Assembly: GCF_900104095.1 (NCBI RefSeq)
Contig: NZ_FNJO01000006.1
Location: 248,001-312,000 of the forward strand
Origin: Ralstonia sp. 25mfcol4.1
Lineage (GTDB): Bacteria; Pseudomonadota; Gammaproteobacteria; Burkholderiales; Burkholderiaceae
Direction: 5' to 3'
DNA length: 64,000 nucleotides
Shown one piece after another: positions 16,242 through 25,002 of the stretch. Position numbers and translations under genes: made by a program. Every line of letters starts with the position of its first letter. Positions within the stretch are counted from its first letter, which is position 1. Under the pieces are notes generated by a model. The model was not told where the DNA came from. It worked only from the letters and a program-made list of their open reading frames with translations, and searched no databases.

Positions 16242-17768
16242 TCAGGCCGCCAGCGGTTCGTTTGCCGGCTTGCCTGCGTCCGTCAGCATGGTGCCGTGGT
16301 CGCGGTAGTGGGTGTGCCAGGCAAACGCTTCCTCCAGCACATGGGGCGTCTGCCCGCCGCGCAGGCAGGCGCGGCGGTAGTAGTCGAGCAGGCCGTCGCG
16401 ATAGGCCGGATCGGTGCAGTTGTTGATGACCTGCAGCGCCCGCTCGCGTGGCGCCAGGCCGCGCAGGTCGGCCAGGCCGTGCTCGGTGACGAGGATATCC
16501 ACGTCATGCTCGCTGTTGTCCACGTGCGTCACCATGGGCACGATGCTGGAAATCTTGCCGTCCTTCGCCACCGACTTCGTGACGAAGACCGACAAATACG
16601 CATTGCGCGCGAAGTCACCCGAGCCGCCAATGCCGTTCATCATGTGCGTGCCGCCCACGTGCGTGGAGTTGACGTTGCCGTAGATGTCGCATTCCAGCGC
16701 CGTGTTGATGGTGATCAGGCCCAGGCGGCGCAGCACCTCTGGGTGGTTGCTGATCTCCTGCGGACGCAGTACGAGCTTGCTCTTGTAGTGGTCGATGTCG
16801 TCGAGCACACGGCGATACACCGGCGCGGACAGCGTCATCGACGCCGCCGAGGCAAAGCGCATCTTGCCGGCGTCGATCAGCGCGATGGTGCTGTCCTGCA
16901 GCACCTCGGAATACATTGTCAGATCATGGAATGGCGAATCGGCCAGGCCGTGCAGCACCGCGTTGGCGATGGTGCCGATGCCGGCCTGCAGCGGCTGCAG
17001 GGTCGGCGACAGCCGGCCCGCACGCACTTCACGCTCCAGCAGCGCATTCAGGTGGCCGGCAATCAGATTCGTCTCGGCATCGGGCGGCAGCGCGTTGGAC
17101 GGGCTGTCGTCGGCCTGCGTGATGACGATGGCCGCGATGCGCGACGGGTCGACCGGGATGTAGGGCAGGCCGATGCGCTGCTCCACGGCAATCAACGGAA
17201 TCGGCTGCCGATACGGCCGCTGCACGGGGAAGGCGATGTCGTGCAGGCCTTCCAGCCCGCTCGGCATGTTCAGGTTCAACTCGATGATGACCTTCTTCGC
17301 CGTCTTGGCGAAGCTGGCCGAGTTGCCGACCGACGTGGTGGGGACGATGCCGCCCGACTCCGTAATGGCGGTGGCCTCGATGACCGCGATGTCCACTGGC
17401 CCGATCTGGCCGCTGCGCAGCAGTTCGGCGGTCTCGCCCAGATGCTGGTCGATGAACATGACCTCGCCGCCGTTGATCTTGCGGCGCAGCGTGGCGTCGG
17501 ACTGGAACGGCAGGCGCCGCGCCAGCACGTTGCTTTCGGCCAGGATCTTGTCGGTGTCGTGTCCCAGCGAGGCGCCGGTGATCAGGGTGATCTGGAGCGG
17601 ATCGGTGGCGGCGCGGCGCGCCAGCGCCACGGGAACGGCCTTGCAGTCGCCGGCACGCGTGAATCCGCTCATGCCGACGGTCATGCCGTCCCGGATCAGG
17701 CTTGCGGCTTCATCGGCCGACATGATCCTGTCCTGGAGGGCGGCCAGGCGAATGCGATCGCGGTACAT
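16242..17768 (-). CDS. Acetyl-CoA hydrolase/transferase family (acyl-CoA:carboxylate CoA-transferase)
   Basis: 508 residues, the length of succinyl-CoA:acetate CoA-transferases and propionyl-CoA:succinate CoA-transferases. Family marks are GMTVGMSGFTRAGDCKAVP near the N-terminus, GQIGPVDIAVIEATAITESGGIVPTTSVGNS, and the active-site glutamate segment INTALECDIYGNVNSTHVGG followed by GIGGSGDFARNAYLS. The enzyme moves CoA between carboxylic acids through a glutamyl-CoA thioester, in short-chain acid or methylcitrate metabolism. It stands alone and diverges from the cNMP/flavoprotein gene across a 427-bp gap. Which acid pair it uses cannot be told. Confidence 0.92.
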   Translation of the reverse strand: MYRDRIRLAALQDRIMSADEAASLIRDGMTVGMSGFTRAGDCKAVPVALARRAATDPLQITLITGASLGHDTDKILAESNVLARRLPFQSDATLRRKINGGEVMFIDQHLGETAELLRSGQIGPVDIAVIEATAITESGGIVPTTSVGNSASFAKTAKKVIIELNLNMPSGLEGLHDIAFPVQRPYRQPIPLIAVEQRIGLPYIPVDPSRIAAIVITQADDSPSNALPPDAETNLIAGHLNALLEREVRAGRLSPTLQPLQAGIGTIANAVLHGLADSPFHDLTMYSEVLQDSTIALIDAGKMRFASAASMTLSAPVYRRVLDDIDHYKSKLVLRPQEISNHPEVLRRLGLITINTALECDIYGNVNSTHVGGTHMMNGIGGSGDFARNAYLSVFVTKSVAKDGKISSIVPMVTHVDNSEHDVDILVTEHGLADLRGLAPRERALQVINNCTDPAYRDGLLDYYRRACLRGGQTPHVLEEAFAWHTHYRDHGTMLTDAGKPANEPLAA

Positions 17769-18195
17769 CTAGTCTCCTTGCTGGGGGCTGTCTGATCTGC
17801 CGCCAGGGGCCTCGTGGGTCCGTGACGGACGGTGCGTCTTGGAGGCGCGTAGCACAGTGTAGCGACCGCTTAATATTCTCACCATGATTTAAAGCTCTGG
17901 GATCGAGTCGGAATTTTCATAGTCATGAAGACGGCACGCCACTGTCGTAGCGTGCGGCAGGAGAGTGCGGCGAGAACCATACATGGAGGGATACCGGTGC
18001 TTCATGATCCTGCGCAAGAGTGGTGCATGGCGAGCCGTTTCCGGGGGCCGCAAACATCCCGGATGTGTTTCGGCGCTGGCGGGGCTACTATCGTTTCCAG
18101 CGCGGCCGGCATGCCCGGCCAGGCAGTCTTCGCAGTCTTCGATCGATGCATCACGCGCCGGCGTGGCCGGCCGCTTCACAGCAACGGGGGAAAGC
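17769..18195. other. 427-bp divergent intergenic region
   Basis: No gene seen. An AT-richer patch at about 17868-17915 (CTTAATATTCTC, TGATTTAAAG) probably holds the CoA-transferase promoter. The plus-strand frame of the downstream flavoprotein stays open back to 17965 but has no ribosome-binding site there. Confidence 0.4.
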
Positions 18196-19950
18196 ATGGA
18201 GATGACCCAGGCGACGTCGGAACTCGACGCCAATCCTGACACCGATGACGCACCGGCCGCGCAGCCGACGCCGACCGAACTCGAGGCGCCGTTCTCGAAC
18301 CTGGAAACGCGCCGGCACCAGATGTTCCCCACGCTGACGCATGCCGAGATCGACCGTATCCGGCGTTTCGGCCACGTCCGAACATGGCAGGCCGGCGAAC
18401 TGATTTTCCAGGTAGGCGATGCAGGCCGCGGCATGCATGTGGTGTTGGCCGGGCGCGTGCGGATCGACCGTCGTGACGGGTTAGGCCACCGTACGCCGAT
18501 CACCGAGGAGGGCCCGGGCCAGTTCCTGGCCGAAGTCGGGCAACTGACCGGCAAGCCGGCGCTGGTGGACGCCGTGGCGCTGGAGGATGTGACCATCCTC
18601 GTGATCCCGCCGCCCAGCCTGCGGGCGCTGCTGGTGGCCGAAGCCGATCTGGGCGAGCGCATCATGCGCGCGCTGATCCTGCGCCGGGTGGGGCTGATCG
18701 AGCAGGGGGGCGGGCCGGTGCTGGTCGGCAAGGGCACCGAGCCGCTGCTGCTGGCATTGCAGGCGTTCCTGCGCCGCAACGGCCATCCGCACCGCGTGAT
18801 CGACATCGAGACCGACACCGATTCCACCTGTCTGCTCGATATCAGCAAGGCGCCCCAGAGCGATTTCCCGATGGTGATCTGCCCCGACGGCAGCGTGCTG
18901 CGCGCGCCGGACGAAGGCCAGCTTGCCAGTTGCCTGGGACTGGTGCCCGAATTCGATCCGGACCATGTCTATGACGTGATCGTGGTCGGGGCCGGTCCGG
19001 CCGGGCTGGCGACGGCCGTTTATGCCGCGTCCGAGGGGCTGTCGGTGGCCGTGCTCGATTGCCGGTCGCCGGGCGGCCAGGCCGGCGCCAGTGCCCGCAT
19101 CGAGAACTACCTGGGCTTTCCGACCGGCATTTCCGGCCAGGCGCTGGCCGGCCGCGCGTTCGTGCAGGCGCTCAAGTTCGGTGCCCACGTCGCCATTCCG
19201 CTAGAAGCCAAGGCGTTGCATTGTGGCGAAAATCCGATCGAACTCGAACTGCAGGACGGCCGCCGCATTCCCACGCGGACCGTGGTGATTGCCAGCGGGG
19301 CGCAATACCGGCGTGCCGAGATCGATTCGCTGGAACGCTACGAGGGGCGCGGCGTGTACTACTGGGCGTCGCCAGTGGAGGCCAAGCTCTGCAAGGACGA
19401 ACACGCGATGCTGGTGGGCGGCGGCAATTCGGCTGGCCAGGCGGCGGTATTCCTGGCGTCGCACGCGGCCGAGGTGCATATGCTGGTGCGCGGCGAGGGG
19501 CTGGAGGCCACCATGTCGCGCTATCTGATTGACCGGCTCAAGGGCCTGCCGAACGTGCATCTGCACACCCATTCGCAGATCACGGCGATGGAGGGCGATG
19601 GCTGGCTTTCCACGGTGCGGTACAAGGAGCGCGCCAGGGGGCCGGAATGCGTGGCCGTGCCGATGCGCCACGTGTTCCTCTTCATCGGCGCGGCGCCGAA
19701 CACCGAATGGCTGCGCTCGTGCCATGTGGAGACCGACAACAAGGGCTTCATCCTGACCGGCTACGACGCGCATCACTCCTGCACCGAACGGGCCGACTAC
19801 ACGCTCGAAACCAGCGTGCCCGGCGTGTTCGCGATTGGAGACGTCCGGTCGGGCTCCACCAAGCGCGTGGCTGCCGCGGTGGGCGAGGGCGCGGCCGTGG
19901 TGGCACAGATCCATCACTATCTGGCCACGCTGGAACATGCACGGGTCTGA
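18196..19950 (+). CDS. cNMP-binding domain fused to thioredoxin-reductase-like flavoprotein lacking CxxC
   Basis: 584 residues in three parts. About 45-165 is a Crp-type cyclic-nucleotide-binding fold (IFQVGDAGRGMHVVLAGRVRI). About 171-245 resembles a small thioredoxin-like linker (LLALQAFLRRNGHPHRVIDIETD). From 258 on it is a thioredoxin-reductase-like FAD/NAD(P)H oxidoreductase with VGAGPAG (264-270), PGGQAG, ENYLGFP, IASGAQ, VGGGNSAGQAA (407-417) and AIGDVRSGSTKRVAAAVGEG. Where thioredoxin reductase carries its redox dithiol, this protein reads GVYYWASPVEAKLC (386-399), with no CxxC. It should bind FAD and NADPH but cannot reduce thioredoxin in the usual way. GGGGGAAAGC precedes the ATG. 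It is probably monocistronic; substrate and ligand are unknown. Confidence 0.88.
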   Translation: MEMTQATSELDANPDTDDAPAAQPTPTELEAPFSNLETRRHQMFPTLTHAEIDRIRRFGHVRTWQAGELIFQVGDAGRGMHVVLAGRVRIDRRDGLGHRTPITEEGPGQFLAEVGQLTGKPALVDAVALEDVTILVIPPPSLRALLVAEADLGERIMRALILRRVGLIEQGGGPVLVGKGTEPLLLALQAFLRRNGHPHRVIDIETDTDSTCLLDISKAPQSDFPMVICPDGSVLRAPDEGQLASCLGLVPEFDPDHVYDVIVVGAGPAGLATAVYAASEGLSVAVLDCRSPGGQAGASARIENYLGFPTGISGQALAGRAFVQALKFGAHVAIPLEAKALHCGENPIELELQDGRRIPTRTVVIASGAQYRRAEIDSLERYEGRGVYYWASPVEAKLCKDEHAMLVGGGNSAGQAAVFLASHAAEVHMLVRGEGLEATMSRYLIDRLKGLPNVHLHTHSQITAMEGDGWLSTVRYKERARGPECVAVPMRHVFLFIGAAPNTEWLRSCHVETDNKGFILTGYDAHHSCTERADYTLETSVPGVFAIGDVRSGSTKRVAAAVGEGAAVVAQIHHYLATLEHARV

Positions 19951-20127
19951 GCGCGGAGGAATGTCTGATTCGTGAGTTGAGGGCATCAATGTCGTTCTGA
20001 AGACGATGACCCTGCGCTTTGTTTCATGGTTACACTGCCTGCGCCCTGTCCGGAATCGTCGCCGGCAGGGCGATTCGGGTATTCGACCGGGCCCTAGCCC
20101 GGCGCATCAACCAGGAGACAGATCATC

Positions 20128-21120
20128 ATGGGTATTCCCTTCGCCAGCCTGGCGAAGCGTGCGGGCATTGCCGTTGCGGCGATGGCTGCCACGCTTGCCG
20201 CCGTGCCTTCGCTTGCCGCAGACAGCTTCCCCAACCGGCCGATCCGCCTGATCGTGCCGTTCGCGCCCGGCGGCAGCGTCGACATCGCCGGCCGGCTCAT
20301 CACCGATGCCTGGGGCAAGCAATTGGGGCAGTCGATCGTGGCCGACAATCGCGCCGGCGCGTCGGGCAATATCGGCATGGACCAGCTCGCCAAGGCGAAG
20401 CCCGACGGCTACACGCTGGCCATCAACAACGTGGCGCTGGCGGTCAATCCCTCGCTGTTCGCCAAACTGCCATTCGATACGGCCAGGGATTTTGCGTCGG
20501 TTGGCACGATGGGGACGTCGCAGCACGTGCTGGTGGTCAACAACGCGCTGCCGGTGAAGAACGTCAAGGAACTGGTGGCCCTGGCCCGCGCGCAGCCGGG
20601 CAAGCTGAGCTTCGGATCGGCCGGGTCGGGCAGCACGTTCCATATGGCGGCCGAACTGTTCAAGACCGAGTCCGGCGCCGACATCCTGCATGTGCCCTAC
20701 AAAGGCGGCGGCCCGGCCCTGGTCGATACGATTGCCGGCCAGGTGCAGATGAGCTTCCCGGTGCTGTCCGCGGCGCTGCCGCACGTGCAGGCGGGCAAGC
20801 TGCGCGCGCTGGCCGTGACCGGGCCCAGGCGTTCGCCGCTGATGCCTGACGTGCCCACGATGGCCGAGGCCGGCCTGCCGAACTACGCGTTCGAGACGTG
20901 GTTTATCGTCAGCGCGCCGGCCGGTACGCCCACGGATGTGCTGGCGAAACTGAACCAGACGCTCAACGCGGCATTGGCCCAGCCCGAACTCAAGGCGCGG
21001 CTGCTCAAGGAAGGCTTCGAGCCGCTGACGATGAGCCCGGCCCAGGCCGATGCCATGCTGCGCAAGGAAATGGTCCGCTGGGCCGCGCAGATCAAGAAGG
21101 CCGGGATTACGCCCGAGTAA
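20128..21120 (+). CDS. Bug-family (TctC-like) periplasmic solute receptor
   Basis: 330 residues. Signal peptide about 1-31 (IAVAAMAATLAAVPSLAA/D), then the tripartite-tricarboxylate receptor fold: PNRPIRLIVPFAPGGSVDIAGR (35-56), DNRAGASGNIGMD, KPDGYTL, ILHVPYKGGGPALVDTIAGQVQ and SPLMPDVPTMAEAGLPNY. These proteins bind carboxylates in the periplasm and hand them to TctAB membrane partners; most in Burkholderiales, like this one, stand alone with no membrane gene beside them. CAGGAGACAG precedes the ATG. The ligand is unknown. Confidence 0.93.
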   Translation: MGIPFASLAKRAGIAVAAMAATLAAVPSLAADSFPNRPIRLIVPFAPGGSVDIAGRLITDAWGKQLGQSIVADNRAGASGNIGMDQLAKAKPDGYTLAINNVALAVNPSLFAKLPFDTARDFASVGTMGTSQHVLVVNNALPVKNVKELVALARAQPGKLSFGSAGSGSTFHMAAELFKTESGADILHVPYKGGGPALVDTIAGQVQMSFPVLSAALPHVQAGKLRALAVTGPRRSPLMPDVPTMAEAGLPNYAFETWFIVSAPAGTPTDVLAKLNQTLNAALAQPELKARLLKEGFEPLTMSPAQADAMLRKEMVRWAAQIKKAGITPE

Positions 21121-21197
21121 CGCGCCCCGGGGAGCCATCGCCGGGTTGCCGGTCCGCCAGATGGCCAAAGGGCCAGGCTGGCGGATCGCCGGCTGGC

Positions 21198-22175
21198 TCA
21201 GGCCGCCATCGCCGGCATCGGCGCACCGTTGGCCGGCATCGCGTACATCAGCGGCGCCGCGCCGGCCTGGATGCGTGCGCGCTGTGCCTCGGTGGTCATC
21301 TCCTCCAGGAGCTTCGAGAAGCGCGGTTCGAACATGCCGGTCACGATGTACGTCCAGCGGTACGCCTTGAGGATCACCGCCTCCACGTCCGGCGCATGCG
21401 GGGCATCCTGCGCGCCGCGGATCACGCGCAGGAAGTAGGCCGCATCGGCGTGGGCCTGTGCTTGCAGGATCGCGTCGAAGCCGCCCACGATCGCCAGCAT
21501 GTCGTCGATGGCCGCATCGCGCTCGGCGTCGCTGACGCGGGCGTTCTCGCGGATCCACTCCAGCTCGTCCAGGATCGCGTGCTGCGATTCCTCGCGCCAG
21601 TGGTACAGGAACACATCCTTGAACAGCTCGGATACGTCCGGCGCCGTGCCGATGCTGGCGCGATAGTGGGCCTGCGAGAACAGTTCGAGCTGGCAGATCA
21701 CGGCCAGCACGGCCCATGTGCGCTTGCCGAGCACGAACGCGGCCACGTCGTTCGGCTGGGCGTCGAAGCGATAGCCTTCGGGCATGTCCTGCGCGGCCAG
21801 CCGTTCGATGCGGCGAAACAGTTCCTGGTGCTTCAGTTCCTCGTCGGAAAAGCGGATCAGGGCCTCCAGCGCGACCTGGTCGCCCAGCGCATGTTGCCCG
21901 GTCAACTCCAGCACCTTCGCGCTGACGAAGCGTTCCACCAGCCCGAACATGTTGGCGTAGGTACGGCCTTGGACCTGGCTCAGGAATCGCTGCTCAGAGG
22001 CGCTCAGGAAGGGCAGTTCGTCGACGAGCGACAGGCCGTCGGGCATGAACTTGTGCGAAAGGTCGAACGTGCGGCCGCGAATCACGTCCTGGTCGATGTC
22101 CCAGCGGATGCGGCGTGAAGCGGCGATGCAGCGGGCGTAGCGTTGTGTGTCGGCGGAAAGGGATACAGCTTGCAT
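21198..22175 (-). CDS. Ferritin-like diiron protein, function unknown
   Basis: 325 residues, predicted mostly helical. It has two EExxH motifs: E112-E113-x-x-H116 (SDEELKHQ) and E195-E196-x-x-H199 (WREESQHA), with further candidate ligands E82 (LVERF) and E164 (CQLELF). That is the ligand order of ferritin-like diiron carboxylate proteins such as AurF-type N-oxygenases and related oxidases. I cannot assign a reaction. The start at 22175 is chosen because AAGGAG lies 8 nt before that ATG (MQAVSLSADTQRY); the frame extends to 22277 without support. It is a single gene between a Bug receptor and a repeat protein. Confidence 0.75.
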   Translation of the reverse strand: MQAVSLSADTQRYARCIAASRRIRWDIDQDVIRGRTFDLSHKFMPDGLSLVDELPFLSASEQRFLSQVQGRTYANMFGLVERFVSAKVLELTGQHALGDQVALEALIRFSDEELKHQELFRRIERLAAQDMPEGYRFDAQPNDVAAFVLGKRTWAVLAVICQLELFSQAHYRASIGTAPDVSELFKDVFLYHWREESQHAILDELEWIRENARVSDAERDAAIDDMLAIVGGFDAILQAQAHADAAYFLRVIRGAQDAPHAPDVEAVILKAYRWTYIVTGMFEPRFSKLLEEMTTEAQRARIQAGAAPLMYAMPANGAPMPAMAA

Positions 22176-22613
22176 TGCGAAACTCCTTGATACGTGAAAT
22201 CCGTCCCATGGAGGACGTGGGGCGGATACTCGGACGTTTTGGGGGCGTCGCGCGTGAGGCCGGTGTCCCGACTGCAATCGTTTTCATCGGAATCGGCACC
22301 GGAAAGCGGGACGTGCGTCCTTGGCGCGGGTTTACTCGGGGAATTACGATAGGACTACCGGCAATGCCATGCTGGACGCGGCGTGCAGACCACCGCTGTA
22401 CGCCACCGGCCCGGTCCGTTCGCCTGCACGGGACCGAAGTCCCACGTGCGGGCACCGGGTTTTCCCCCGGAGCGGGCAAAAACCGGGACACCGGTCACGG
22501 ACACGCTCGCCAGCGATTTCCGACAATGACTCCACGGATCGGCCGCTGCCATCCCGGCCCCCGGCCATCCGTGTGTTGCTTCTGATTGGAGTTCAAAGTT
22601 TGGAGTCGTCGAG
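22176..22613. other. 438-bp intergenic region
   Basis: No convincing gene. CCGGTGTCCCG (22260-22270) and CGGGACACCGG (22484-22494) are exact 11-bp inverted repeats 213 bp apart, flanked by other G+C-rich inverted fragments (GGCACCGG). It should contain the divergent promoters of the diiron gene and the repeat protein. Confidence 0.4.
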
Positions 22614-22916
22614 ATGTGTACGAAAGTTGCAAAGACCCTGCTTGCCGTTTCAGCCGTTTCCGCATTGACCATCGGCATCGCCCAGACCGCCCACGCCGCG
22701 TGGAGCGAAGTATTCGTTCCGTCGAATGGATCGACATTGCACGTGAGCAAGTCATCGTGCCTGCGTGGCACCTTTGATCCCTATGCGGATGGCGCCCGAA
22801 TGGGCCCGCGTGATGCCTTCAGCGACGGCGGCAACCGCATCGGTCCGCGCGACGCGTACACCGACGGCGCGCGCAGCGTGGGCGCCCAGGGGGACTGCGC
22901 GATGCGCGCGGTCTGA
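22614..22916 (+). CDS. Exported D-x-[FY]-xDGAR repeat protein (100 aa), paralogue of 2424-2873
   Basis: A signal peptide covers about residues 1-28 (VAKTLLAVSAVSALTIGIAQTAHAA). After a spacer come three repeat units: DPYADGARMGPR, DAFSDGGNRIGPR and DAYTDGARSVGAQ. The units match those of the 149-residue protein at 2424, so both belong to one exported repeat family found in this group of bacteria. Unlike that protein it has two cysteines in the mature part (C49 and C94), which could form a disulfide. TGGAG lies 10 nt before the ATG. It is a single gene; function unknown. Confidence 0.75.
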   Translation: MCTKVAKTLLAVSAVSALTIGIAQTAHAAWSEVFVPSNGSTLHVSKSSCLRGTFDPYADGARMGPRDAFSDGGNRIGPRDAYTDGARSVGAQGDCAMRAV

Positions 22917-23207
22917 CGCGCGCTAGCGCGCTTCGCCCGGCCGCGACAGACCACCTGTTGCAGCCGGGATTTCAACCTCCGTCGCGAGACACCGGCCCTG
23001 GTGTACGGCATCCGGCGCACCATCCATGCACCGCGTCTGGCCTTCCGCACATGGCGGGGCCGGCAGTCGTCATTGATGTCGGCGCGCTGGGGATCGTTGT
23101 CTAAGATAGGTGAGTCGCCCGGCACGGCCGGACGCGGCGAGCCGTTGCCGGACGTTGCCCGGCGGCGCGCCGCGTCGCCCGTATCCTGCCCCGTGCGCGA
23201 CCCGCCC

Positions 23208-24284
23208 ATGCCGATGCTCAAGCAGCAGATTCGCCTATGCACCAGCCCGGACCGCGTACGCCTGGCGTATGCCATCACGGGCAGCGGGCCGCCGCTGGTG
23301 AAGGCCGCCAACTGGATGAGCCACCTCGAGTTCGACGTGGGCAGCCCGGTCTGGAGCCATATGCTGTGCGCGTTGTCCGAGCAGCACACGCTGATCCGGT
23401 ACGACGAACGCGGCTGCGGCCTTTCCGATCGCCACGTGGAAGACCTGTCATTCGACGCCTGGCTGCGCGACCTGGAAACCATCGTCGATGCCATGGCCGT
23501 GGAGCCGTTTGCGTTGCTGGGCATCTCGCAGGGGGCATCGATCGCCGTGGCCTATGCCGTGGCGCATCCCGAGCGCGTCAGCCATCTGGTGCTGCACGGC
23601 GGCTACGCACGGGGGCGGCTCAAGCGCAACCAGGGCGAAGCCATGCGCGAAGAGGCCGATCTGATGATCCGGCTGGCCGAAATCGGCTGGGGTCAGGAAA
23701 ATCCGGCCTTCCGGCAGTTCTTCACCACGCAGTTCATTCCGGGCGGCACGGCCGAGCAGCACCGCTGGTTCAATGAACTGGAGCGGGTTTCCACGTCGCC
23801 GGTCAATGCCGCGCGCTTCATGCGCATCTTCAACGAAATCGACGTGGTGGACCTGCTGCCGCGGGTCAGCTGCCCGACGCTGGTGATGCATGCCGTGCGC
23901 GATGCGCGGGTGCCGTTCGACGAAGGTCGGCTGATCGCCAGCATGATCCCCAACGCCCGCTTCGTGCCGCTGGACAGTGGCAATCACCTGCTGCTGGAAA
24001 CCGAGCCGGCCTGGGACCGCTGGATCGAGGAGGTGCGTGCCTTTCTGCCGGCACCTGCACCGTCCACCGACCCCGCCTTCGGTGCCCTGACGCGGCGCGA
24101 ACGCGACATCGTGGTGCTGATCGCGCAGGGCCGCGACAACGCGCAGATCGCCGCCCATCTGGGGCTGTGCGAAAAAACCGTGCGCAACCACATCACCAGC
24201 ATCTTTTCGAAACTCGAGGTGGAGAATCGCTCGCAAGCCATCGTCCTGGCGCGGGAATCGGGGTTTGACCGGCAGCGTGTCTAG
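23208..24284 (+). CDS. Alpha/beta hydrolase fused to LuxR-type DNA-binding domain
   Basis: 358 residues. Residues about 10-282 are an alpha/beta hydrolase with a complete triad: S107 in the elbow GISQGA, D232 in VRDARVP and H260 in SGNHLLL. Residues about 292-355 are a LuxR/GerE helix-turn-helix (LTRRERDIVVLIAQGRDNAQIAAHLGLCEKTVRNHITSIFSKLEVENRSQAIVLA). The fusion implies a regulator that binds, and may hydrolyse, its ligand; fusions of this layout are known in proteobacteria but poorly studied. I start at ATG 23208 (MPMLKQQ), since the upstream extension to 23001 is Arg/Ala-rich and non-conserved in look. It could control the neighbouring genes, but no site is evident. Confidence 0.85.
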   Translation: MPMLKQQIRLCTSPDRVRLAYAITGSGPPLVKAANWMSHLEFDVGSPVWSHMLCALSEQHTLIRYDERGCGLSDRHVEDLSFDAWLRDLETIVDAMAVEPFALLGISQGASIAVAYAVAHPERVSHLVLHGGYARGRLKRNQGEAMREEADLMIRLAEIGWGQENPAFRQFFTTQFIPGGTAEQHRWFNELERVSTSPVNAARFMRIFNEIDVVDLLPRVSCPTLVMHAVRDARVPFDEGRLIASMIPNARFVPLDSGNHLLLETEPAWDRWIEEVRAFLPAPAPSTDPAFGALTRRERDIVVLIAQGRDNAQIAAHLGLCEKTVRNHITSIFSKLEVENRSQAIVLARESGFDRQRV

Positions 24285-24328
24285 CGCTCCGAAGCGCACC
24301 CAACCCGGCGGCGGCGACGAATTTCCGC

Positions 24329-24376
24329 TTGACATACAGATCTGTCTACCTAACACTATGAGACAGATCTGTCTAC
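24329..24376 (+). promoter_or_regulatory. Promoter with two TetR-type operators upstream of DUF1348
   Basis: TTGACA (24329-24334) with TAACAC (24351-24356) downstream at 16 bp. One palindrome, ACAGATCTGT (24336-24345), lies in the spacer; the second, AGACAGATCTGTCT (24361-24374, perfect), lies at the expected transcription start. Both are followed by CTAC. The same element is in the promoter of the TetR gene at 32783. Confidence 0.7.
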
Positions 24377-24442
24377 TTCTGGATCTGCAAGTTTCGTCCC
24401 GATTTCCGATTGAAGGTTTTCCGATTCGCAAGGAGCTTTCCC

Positions 24443-24922
24443 ATGTCGAGCCAACCCGAAGTTCGTCCACCGCTGCCGCCGTTCACCCTGGAGACCGCCA
24501 CCGCCAAGGTGCGCGCGGCCGAAGACGGCTGGAACACACGCGACCCGCACCGCGTGGCACTGGCCTATACGGTCGACAGTGCCTGGCGCAACCGTGCCGA
24601 ATTCGTGAACGGGCGCGACGATATCGTGGCCTTCCTGACGCGCAAATGGCAGAAGGAACTCGACTATCGGCTGATCAAGGAGCTCTGGGCGCACGACGGC
24701 AACCGCATCGCGGTGCGCTTTGCGTACGAGTGGCACGACGACTCGGGCAACTGGTTCCGGTCGTACGGCAACGAGAACTGGGAATTCGACGAAAACGGCC
24801 TGATGCGCCGCCGGTTCGCGTGCATCAACGACGCGCCGATCCGCGAGGCGGACCGCAAGTACCACTGGCCGCTGGGCCGCCGGCCCGATGACCATCCGGG
24901 CCTGAGCGATCTGGGGTTCTGA
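24443..24922 (+). CDS. DUF1348 / NTF2-like protein
   Basis: 159 residues with the SnoaL/NTF2-like alpha+beta cone fold: [84 protein letters not shown]. This is the DUF1348 family, which has many bacterial members and no established reaction. AAGGAG is 9 nt before the ATG; the longer frame from 24410 would not be needed. Two copies of a palindrome in the promoter point to repression by a TetR protein, most likely the one at 32783. Family members are often next to TetR genes elsewhere, which fits. Confidence 0.9.
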   Translation: MSSQPEVRPPLPPFTLETATAKVRAAEDGWNTRDPHRVALAYTVDSAWRNRAEFVNGRDDIVAFLTRKWQKELDYRLIKELWAHDGNRIAVRFAYEWHDDSGNWFRSYGNENWEFDENGLMRRRFACINDAPIREADRKYHWPLGRRPDDHPGLSDLGF

Positions 24923-24951
24923 GACGCTGCCCACCCGGAGCGCGCCGTCTT

Positions 24952-24979
24952 CGCCCTCTCCCAAAAGCGGGAGAGGGCG
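24952..24979. repeat. Dispersed hairpin element, copy 1
   Basis: CGCCCTCTCCC (24952-24962) pairs with GGGAGAGGGCG (24969-24979) around AAAAGC. The same element occurs at 47102 and 55593, each just after a stop codon and before other genes. No T run follows; it may act as a terminator or REP-like element. Confidence 0.6.
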
Positions 24980-25002
24980 TCTTGCATCACGGCTTCACTG
25001 CA

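Noticed and set aside
13954-16308. 784-residue plus-strand frame
   Set aside because: Covers the antisense of the AraC, patatin and toxin-antitoxin genes; its composition is that of a shadow frame.
22260-22494. 11-bp inverted repeats as ends of a mobile element
   Set aside because: No transposase, no target duplication and only 213 bp between them; they may be chance in a G+C-rich region.
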